The notes beneath the pieces are model-generated. The model worked only from the letters and a program-made list of their open reading frames with translations. It did not search any database and was not told the origin of the DNA. Shown piece by piece: positions 43,310-50,526 of a stretch of 50,526 nucleotides of DNA (position 1 is the stretch's first letter; each line of letters begins with the position of its first letter). Both the position numbers and the translations under genes were made by a program. This DNA comes from Planctomycetota bacterium. Its GTDB lineage: Bacteria; Planctomycetota; UBA1135; UBA2386. The stretch is taken from assembly GCA_016793305.1 (NCBI GenBank), contig JAEUHU010000350.1, positions 1-50,526 on the forward strand. The letters run 5' to 3'.

Positions 43310-43313
<4 letters not shown>
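41412..43313 (-). CDS. TonB-dependent outer-membrane receptor of the YfiR-associated type
   Basis: A 633-residue outer-membrane receptor. The start at 43313 opens on a signal peptide (1-20, ending ATAAAQ) and overlaps the kinase stop by 4 bases; the extension further upstream is antisense-like and rejected. After LDDLSLEELMEVPVEVGSRQ comes the plug domain (about 45-165) with VFVLNEPEIRRSGLRSVPELLRLVPG, VLIDGQRLY, VVERIEVVRGPGGARWGD and GVINIVTKKA (read in parts), then the beta-barrel ending in HRF, with the terminal Phe typical of outer-membrane proteins. Receptors with this SLEELM opening often sit beside YfiR-type and regulatory genes. Here it is the third gene of such an operon, so it may sense or import the signal of the system. 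Confidence 0.9.
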
Positions 43314-45660
<2,347 letters not shown>

Positions 45661-45664
<4 letters not shown>

Positions 45665-46266
45665 CGTGGCCCCCGACGCGACAGCTTCTGCAGCTGCGGG
45701 CTCGGCCGGATGCCCTGCTTCTTCAGGGTCTCGGCGTTCACCTCGAAGCGCAGGTTGTTGTCCTGCACGAACGGTTGCACGGCCCCACCGGCCGCGGCGA
45801 AGCCGGCCTTCTCGCAGACGATGGGTGCCGGCTTGTCGGCGTGGTGCGCGACGATGCGCTGCAGCAGGGCCGCGTCGACGTCGGCGGCGACGTAGATCAG
45901 CGAGCAGCCCTCGGTGCCCTTGCCGACCGCCGCGTCGGCGGCGCTCACGACGACCACCTCGACCGGTCGCTCGTCGACCTTGCGCCCGGGCAGCTGGCGC
46001 GCCGCGGTGCGGGTCACCGGGTCGTCGCCGACCAGCACGATGCGATGCACGGTCGGCGGGGGCTTCGGCGGAGTGTCGGGCGGCAGGTAGGGGATCAGCT
46101 TCAGCAGCAGCACGGTGCGCAGCAGGGCGGCACGTTCCTCGGCGCTCGGCTCCTGCACCGAGGTCTCCTGGGCCATGACGGTACGCACCGCATGCGTTTG
46201 AGCGACGAGGCTCAGCAGGCACACGAGAGCGTGTGTTCCGCGGAGGGAGCGGAGCGGTCCGGCCAT
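45661..46266 (-). CDS. YfiR/DUF4154 family periplasmic protein
   Basis: A 201-residue exported protein from the ATG at 46266 (an in-frame GTG at 46287 would add 7 residues); the signal peptide runs to about THA or VMA-Q near residue 26-33. The mature part shows the YfiR/DUF4154 pattern: LLKLIPYLPPDT where members usually have a conserved Phe/Trp region, HRIVLVGDDPVT, the VSAADAAVGKGTEGCSLIYVAAD segment with a KG-CxxxY/F core, and QDNNLRFEVNAETLKKQGIRPSPQLQKLS at the end, the typical family close (N..FEVN...A...GL..S..LL.LA). YfiR represses the cyclase YfiN by binding its periplasmic domain. Here the neighbour is a kinase with a similar sensor domain, overlapping by 4 bases, so YfiR-like control of the kinase is likely. 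Confidence 0.88.
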
Positions 46267-46308
46267 GGGCAATGCGCCCATCGGCACGGCCGGGTGCGAG
46301 CCTTGACC

Positions 46309-46342
46309 TCCGCTCTTCGGCGGACTGTCGGGAATTCCGACA
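46309..46342 (-). terminator. Two adjacent hairpins after the RND pump gene
   Basis: TCCGC (46309-46313) with GCGGA (46320-46324), and TGTCGG (46326-46331) with CCGACA (46337-46342), stand side by side in the 88-base gap between the RND pump stop (46355) and the YfiR-type start. They would fold after transcription of the pump gene on the minus strand and could end the efflux operon before the signalling operon. No T-run is present. Confidence 0.4.
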
Positions 46343-46354
46343 ACGACGCTCGGG

Positions 46355-49300
46355 TCAGGCCAGAGGCGGGGTGCGTGAACCGTAGAGCCAGCGGAACGCT
46401 CCGGTGCCGGCGCGCCGCACGTCCTCGAGCACCAGGTAGAGGGCAGGCACCAGCAGCAGGCTGATCAGCGTCGCGAACATTACGCCGAAGCCGAGCGACA
46501 CCGCCATCGGCACCAGGAAGCGCGCCTGCACGCTCTTCTCGAGCAGCAGCGGCGTGAGGCCACCGAACGTCGTCAGCGAGGTCAGCAGGATCGGGCGCAG
46601 GCGGGCGGCGCCAGCGGTGCGCACCGCTTCGAACAGCGTGTCGTGGTGCGCCCGTCGCTGGTTGACCCAGTCGACCAGCACGATGTTGTCGTTCACCACG
46701 ACCCCAGACAGCGCCACGAGGCCGAACATCGACAGGATGCTCAGGTCGTAGCCGGTGAGCATGTGGCCACCGATCGCACCGACGACGCCGAACGGGATCG
46801 CCGTCATGATGAGCACCGGTTGCAGGAACGACTTCAGCGGGATGGCCATCAGCGCGTAGATCACGAACAGCGCGATCGCGAAGCCGCCGGCGAGGGAGAC
46901 CAGCAGGTCGGTCTTCTTCTTCTGGTCGCCCTCGAAGCCGAACGACAGACCGGGATGCCGCGCCACCAGGGCTGGCAGCACCTCGGTCCGCAGCCGGTCG
47001 TTGAGCGCTTCGGGCGACGCGTTCGGGTCGTTCTCGTCGACCTCGCCACTGACCCGCAGGGCCCGCTTGCGGTTCACGCGGTTGATGGTCGACGAGGCGC
47101 GGCCGGCCGCGGTCTCGGCGACCTCGGCGAGCGGCACCTCGTCGCCGTTCGCGGTGCGGATGCGCAGCTGATCGAGGTCGAGCAGCGAACGGCGCCCGCT
47201 CTCCGGGTAGCGGACCATGACCTTGACGTCGTCGCGCCCGCGCTGCACCCGCTGCGCCTCCTCGCCGTAGAAGGCCTGGCGCACCTGGCGGGCCAGGTCC
47301 TGTTGCGACAGGCCGAGCGGCTCGGCGGTCGGCTTGATGCGCAGCTCGAGCTCGGGTTTGCCGAGGCGGAACGAGTTGCCGACGTCCTTCACGTCAGGCA
47401 TGCGACGCAGCTCCGCGGTCAGGTCGTCGACGGCGCGACGCAGGGTCTCGGCGTCGTCGTGGTAGAGCTCGACGTCGACGTCCTTGCCGGTGCTGAAGAA
47501 CGACGTGGTGAACTGCAGCTCGATCGCGTCCGGGACGTTGCCGACCCGCTCGCGCAGCCGGCTCATGATCCGGTCGGACGACACCTCGCGTTGCTCCGAG
47601 CGCAGCAGCTGCACGTTGAGCTCGGCGAGGTGCGAGCCGGACTGGAACTGGGCGTCCCGCTGGCCGCCATTCCTGGCTTGTTCGACCGAGAACGGCTGGG
47701 CCCCGACCGTGGCGAGCATGTGCTCGAGCATCGGCGGGCGTTCGCCGCGATCCTGGTCGAACTCGGCACAGACCTCGCGCGCCGCCTGCTCGATGCGGCG
47801 CAGGTGGGTGGCGGTGACGGTCATCGGCGTGCCCTGCGGCATCGTCAGCGACACGACGACGTTGTCGCCGTCGACCGTCGGGAAGAACACGAACCGTGGA
47901 TAGCCTGCGGCGACGCTGGCGAACCCGAGGGCCAGCAGCACCACCGCGACCGCGAGGGTCGCGTAGCGCCAGCGCAGCGCGACCTCGAGCAGCGGCTGGT
48001 AGACGGCCCGCGTGAGCCCGTCGAGGGCACGTTGGAACGCACCCTGCACCGCGAGCCACAGCCGCGCCGGCAGGGCCGGCCGATGGCCCGGGCGATCGGC
48101 CGAGAGCAGTGCCAGGTGGGCCGGCAGACACAGCTGGGACTCGACCAGGCTGATCAGCAGCACCGGGATCACGATCAGCGGGATCACCCGCCAGATCTGT
48201 GCGTCGCTGCCCGGCACGGAGAACACCATCGGCAGGAACGCCGCCACGGTGGTCATCACCGAGGCGAACACCGGCGTGCGCACTTCGCGGCTGCCGCGCA
48301 GGGCTGCCAGCATCGGCGAGGCGCCGGCGCGCCGGTGGAGCACGACGTTCTCGCCGACGACGATCGCGTCGTCGACGACGATGCCGAGCACCAGCAGGAA
48401 GGCGAACAGCGAGATCATGTTCACCGACAGGCCGAGGCTCGGCATCAGCGCCGCGGCACCGAGGAACGCCACCGGGATGCCGATCGCGACCCAGATCGCG
48501 ATGCGCAGCTCGAGGAACAGCGCCAGGATCACGAACACCAGCACGAGACCCTGCAGCGCGTTGCCGAGCAGCAGGTCGATGCGACCGCGCAGCAGGATCG
48601 ACTCGTCGCGCCAGGTCGCCAGCTGCACGCCGTGCGGCAGCATCGTGGCCCCGGGGCCGGCGACCCAGTCGCGCACCGCCGCGGTGACGGCGATCGCGTC
48701 CTGTTCGCCGACCCGGAACACCTTCAGCAGCACCGCCGGCTTGCCGTCGAAGCGAGCCGCGAGGTCGTCCTCCGCGAAGCCGTCGACCACCTTCGCGACG
48801 TCGCCGATGGTGACCCGGGACCCGTCCGGTCGCGTCAGCAGCACGAGCTTCGCGAAGTCGGCGCCGCGATAGGCCTGGCCTTCGACGCGCAGCAGCGTCT
48901 GGCCGTCGTCGGCCTTGATGGCGCCGGCCGGCAGGTCGAGGCTGCCGGTGCGCACGGCGTTGGCGACGTCGTCGAAGCGCAGCGCGTGGCGCCGCAGCGC
49001 CGCCTCGCTCAGTTCGATCGTGATCTCGTAGGGGCGGGCCACGGCGAGTTCGACCTGCGAGATCTGCGGCAGTGCCGCCAGGGCGTCGCGGGCGCGCTCC
49101 GCAGTGCGCTTCAACACCAGTTCGTCCACGTTCCCGAACACCGAGACGTTGATCACCTCCTTGCGCAGCACGAGGCGCGAGACGATCGGTTCCTCGATCT
49201 CGGCCGGGAAGTTGGTGATCGCGTCGACGCGGTTCTTGACGTCGGAGAGCACCTGCTCGAGGTCGGCGTCCTGCAGCGTCTCGACGACGACCAGGCCTGT

Positions 49301-49612
49301 GCCCTCGTTGGCGCTGGACGTCACCTTGTCGACGCCGGTGATGCCCTCGACCGCCTCCTCGACCCGCAGGCAGACGCCGGCCTCGACCTCGGTCGGCGTG
49401 GCGCCGGGATACGGCACCTGCACGGTGACGATGTTCGGCTCGATCTCCGGGAACACCTCGCGGCGCACCCGGCCGCCGAACAGGGCAGTGGCGCCGGCGA
49501 CCAGGAAGGTCGCCGCCACCAGCGTCGCGGCGACGTGGTTCTGCGTGAACCATGCGAAGAAGCCCTGCTTCTCCTCGGGCGGGACGGTCGGATCGTCGTG
49601 CATCGGGCTCAC
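46355..49612 (-). CDS. RND family efflux transporter permease (AcrB/HAE1-like)
   Basis: A 1085-residue inner-membrane pump. The start is the GTG at 49612, overlapping the adaptor stop (GTGA) with GAGGAG 8 bases ahead; an ATG at 49603 is the alternative. The plan is the duplicated RND one: helix 1 (about 24-44), a large periplasmic loop with VPYPGATPTEVEAGVCLRVEEA, a helix bundle with GIVVDDAIVVGENV (the acidic relay pair of TM4), a second periplasmic loop, and a second helix bundle with SGVVVNDNIVLVDWVNQRR. Proton-driven export through an outer-membrane channel is expected; drugs, lipids or other hydrophobic molecules are possible substrates. No outer-membrane factor is in the window. Length is normal. 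Confidence 0.93.
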   Translation of the reverse strand: MSPMHDDPTVPPEEKQGFFAWFTQNHVAATLVAATFLVAGATALFGGRVRREVFPEIEPNIVTVQVPYPGATPTEVEAGVCLRVEEAVEGITGVDKVTSSANEGTGLVVVETLQDADLEQVLSDVKNRVDAITNFPAEIEEPIVSRLVLRKEVINVSVFGNVDELVLKRTAERARDALAALPQISQVELAVARPYEITIELSEAALRRHALRFDDVANAVRTGSLDLPAGAIKADDGQTLLRVEGQAYRGADFAKLVLLTRPDGSRVTIGDVAKVVDGFAEDDLAARFDGKPAVLLKVFRVGEQDAIAVTAAVRDWVAGPGATMLPHGVQLATWRDESILLRGRIDLLLGNALQGLVLVFVILALFLELRIAIWVAIGIPVAFLGAAALMPSLGLSVNMISLFAFLLVLGIVVDDAIVVGENVVLHRRAGASPMLAALRGSREVRTPVFASVMTTVAAFLPMVFSVPGSDAQIWRVIPLIVIPVLLISLVESQLCLPAHLALLSADRPGHRPALPARLWLAVQGAFQRALDGLTRAVYQPLLEVALRWRYATLAVAVVLLALGFASVAAGYPRFVFFPTVDGDNVVVSLTMPQGTPMTVTATHLRRIEQAAREVCAEFDQDRGERPPMLEHMLATVGAQPFSVEQARNGGQRDAQFQSGSHLAELNVQLLRSEQREVSSDRIMSRLRERVGNVPDAIELQFTTSFFSTGKDVDVELYHDDAETLRRAVDDLTAELRRMPDVKDVGNSFRLGKPELELRIKPTAEPLGLSQQDLARQVRQAFYGEEAQRVQRGRDDVKVMVRYPESGRRSLLDLDQLRIRTANGDEVPLAEVAETAAGRASSTINRVNRKRALRVSGEVDENDPNASPEALNDRLRTEVLPALVARHPGLSFGFEGDQKKKTDLLVSLAGGFAIALFVIYALMAIPLKSFLQPVLIMTAIPFGVVGAIGGHMLTGYDLSILSMFGLVALSGVVVNDNIVLVDWVNQRRAHHDTLFEAVRTAGAARLRPILLTSLTTFGGLTPLLLEKSVQARFLVPMAVSLGFGVMFATLISLLLVPALYLVLEDVRRAGTGAFRWLYGSRTPPLA

Positions 49613-50526
49613 CCGTCCAGCTCCTCGCCTCGTTCGTCGACGACCCGCACCGGCATGCCGTCGGTCGGCGCATCGAGCGGCGTCACGCACACCGATTCGC
49701 CGGCCTGCAGTCCGGCAGCGATCCACACCCGGTGCTCGTCGGCGCGCCGCACCGTCACCGGACGTTCGTGCAGCGTGGTGGCGGTGCGGTGGCCGAGCGG
49801 GCCGTCGGACCAGTCGGGCACGCTGACGGTTCGGGCGATCCACACCGTGCCGCGCTGCACGGCGGCACGCGGCACGGGCAGGGTGTTCGCCTCGAGTCGG
49901 CCTTCGATGGTGGCCGTCACGAACATGCCCACGAGGAGGGGGAGCCCTGCACGCTCCGGGAGTTCGACACGGGCGATGACGGTCATCTGGCGGGTGCGGC
50001 GATCGATCTCGCTGGCGACCCGCACGACCCGGCCTCGCCACTGGAAGCTCTGTCCACCGACCTTGGCGTCGAGATGCACCAGCGGCCCGTCGTCCCCTTG
50101 GAACCGGTCGTGCAGAGGCAGCTCGACGAAGGCGAGCTCGTCCAGCGGGATCGGCAAGGCCACTTCGACCGAGGTGGTGTCGAGCAAGGTGGCGATCCGC
50201 TGACCCGGCTGCACGGTCTGGCCGAGGTCCGCGGTGACGCTCTGCACGCGTCCCGCGAACGGTGCCAGCACGCGGGTGCGCTGCAGGTCGAGTCGTCGTT
50301 TCGCCAGCAGCGCACGAGCGGCCGCGAGTTCGGCCTCGGCGTCGCGGATCTGGGGTTCGCGCAGCGCCAGTGGATCGGCCGGGCGCTCGCCCTCCAGTTC
50401 GCGCCAGGCGCTGCGGGCGGCTTCGGCTTCCGCGCGTTCCTGTTGCAGGCGCAGCTCGGCGCGAGCGACCGCAGCCTCCTGCTGCACGATCGCGAGTTCG
50501 AAGTCGGTGGGGTCCAGGCGAAGGAG
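49609..50526 (-). CDS. RND efflux membrane-fusion (HlyD-type) protein, 5' truncated by window
   Basis: The frame is open to the window edge, so the true start lies beyond 50526; 305 codons are visible. Seen in order: part of an alpha-helical hairpin rich in Ala, Glu, Arg and Gln (coiled coil); the second half of the lipoyl-like domain (RVLAPFAGRVQSVTADLGQTVQPGQRIATL); a beta-barrel domain (WRGRVVRVASEIDRRTRQMTVIARV, GMFVTATI); and the membrane-proximal domain ending GEELDG. Such adaptors link an RND pump to an outer-membrane channel. The GTG of the pump overlaps its stop, fixing the pair as an operon. The export signal or lipid anchor cannot be judged here. Confidence 0.9.
   Translation of the reverse strand, partial: LLRLDPTDFELAIVQQEAAVARAELRLQQERAEAEAARSAWRELEGERPADPLALREPQIRDAEAELAAARALLAKRRLDLQRTRVLAPFAGRVQSVTADLGQTVQPGQRIATLLDTTSVEVALPIPLDELAFVELPLHDRFQGDDGPLVHLDAKVGGQSFQWRGRVVRVASEIDRRTRQMTVIARVELPERAGLPLLVGMFVTATIEGRLEANTLPVPRAAVQRGTVWIARTVSVPDWSDGPLGHRTATTLHERPVTVRRADEHRVWIAAGLQAGESVCVTPLDAPTDGMPVRVVDERGEELDG

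Noticed and set aside
46643..50203. Very long open frame on the + strand through the RND pump region
   Set aside because: It is antisense to the pump and adaptor, is rich in His/Gln/Arg/Asp from reversed GC-rich codons, and shows no domain. The same holds for long shadow frames at 38241-43850 (+), 10118-13237 (-) and 30185-33340 (-).

Overview
The window is bacterial chromosome with very high GC (about 70% by eye). Genes are densely packed on both strands, and neighbours are often joined by 4-base stop/start overlaps. The gene mix points to a Gram-negative, Planctomycetota-like bacterium: a secreted beta-propeller protein coupled to a multihaem cytochrome c, secreted carboxypeptidase-regulatory-like and Trp-rich proteins, a TonB-dependent receptor, RND efflux and a lipoprotein. 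This assignment is inference from gene content; no rRNA or tRNA gene was found to test it. No insertion sequence, integrase, CRISPR array or phage gene was seen, so this looks like core/accessory chromosome rather than an island.

Layout. 1-4870 (+): end of an ABC ATPase, its FtsX/MacB-like permease and a secreted DUF3299 protein, then a membrane protein with a degenerate HD-GYP domain translationally coupled to a TPR-like lipoprotein. 4871-5263: a gene-free gap with nested inverted repeats. 5264-9618: HyuA-type hydantoinase (-), then plsY-gpsA (phospholipid synthesis) with an unknown third gene. 9661-13346: YebC/YeeN-type protein (-), a POT peptide transporter with a large extra loop, and cysteine dioxygenase. 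13348-16989: DinG-type Fe-S helicase (-), diverging from an ECF-like sigma factor coupled to a membrane protein that is probably its anti-sigma factor. 17068-23301: two secreted proteins, a TenA/haem-oxygenase-fold protein, a two-TM protein and a chemoreceptor.

23308-28089 looks like a catabolic module. A LysR regulator diverges from a DUF1338/HglS-type 2-oxoadipate dioxygenase followed by a D-2-hydroxyglutarate-dehydrogenase-like flavoprotein; together they could convert 2-oxoadipate (from lysine) to 2-oxoglutarate. An acyl-CoA dehydrogenase lies next to them on the other strand. 28138-30174 encodes an extreme low-complexity secreted protein (Pro/Arg/Ser repeats, a Trp/Asn-rich block, then TPR). 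30413-36905 (+): DUF502 membrane protein, then a three-gene overlapping unit of propeller protein, five-haem cytochrome c, and a fusion of a HisC-like aminotransferase with a HAD phosphatase. 36922-41363 (-): two overlapping secreted amidohydrolase-like proteins.

41412-46266 (-) is the most interesting system. A YfiR-family periplasmic protein, a hybrid histidine kinase with a CHASE8-like periplasmic domain and a TonB-dependent receptor are linked by two 4-base overlaps. It resembles the YfiBNR c-di-GMP switch, but with a kinase output and an outer-membrane receptor input. The window ends (46355-50526, -) in an RND efflux pump and its 5'-truncated membrane-fusion protein.
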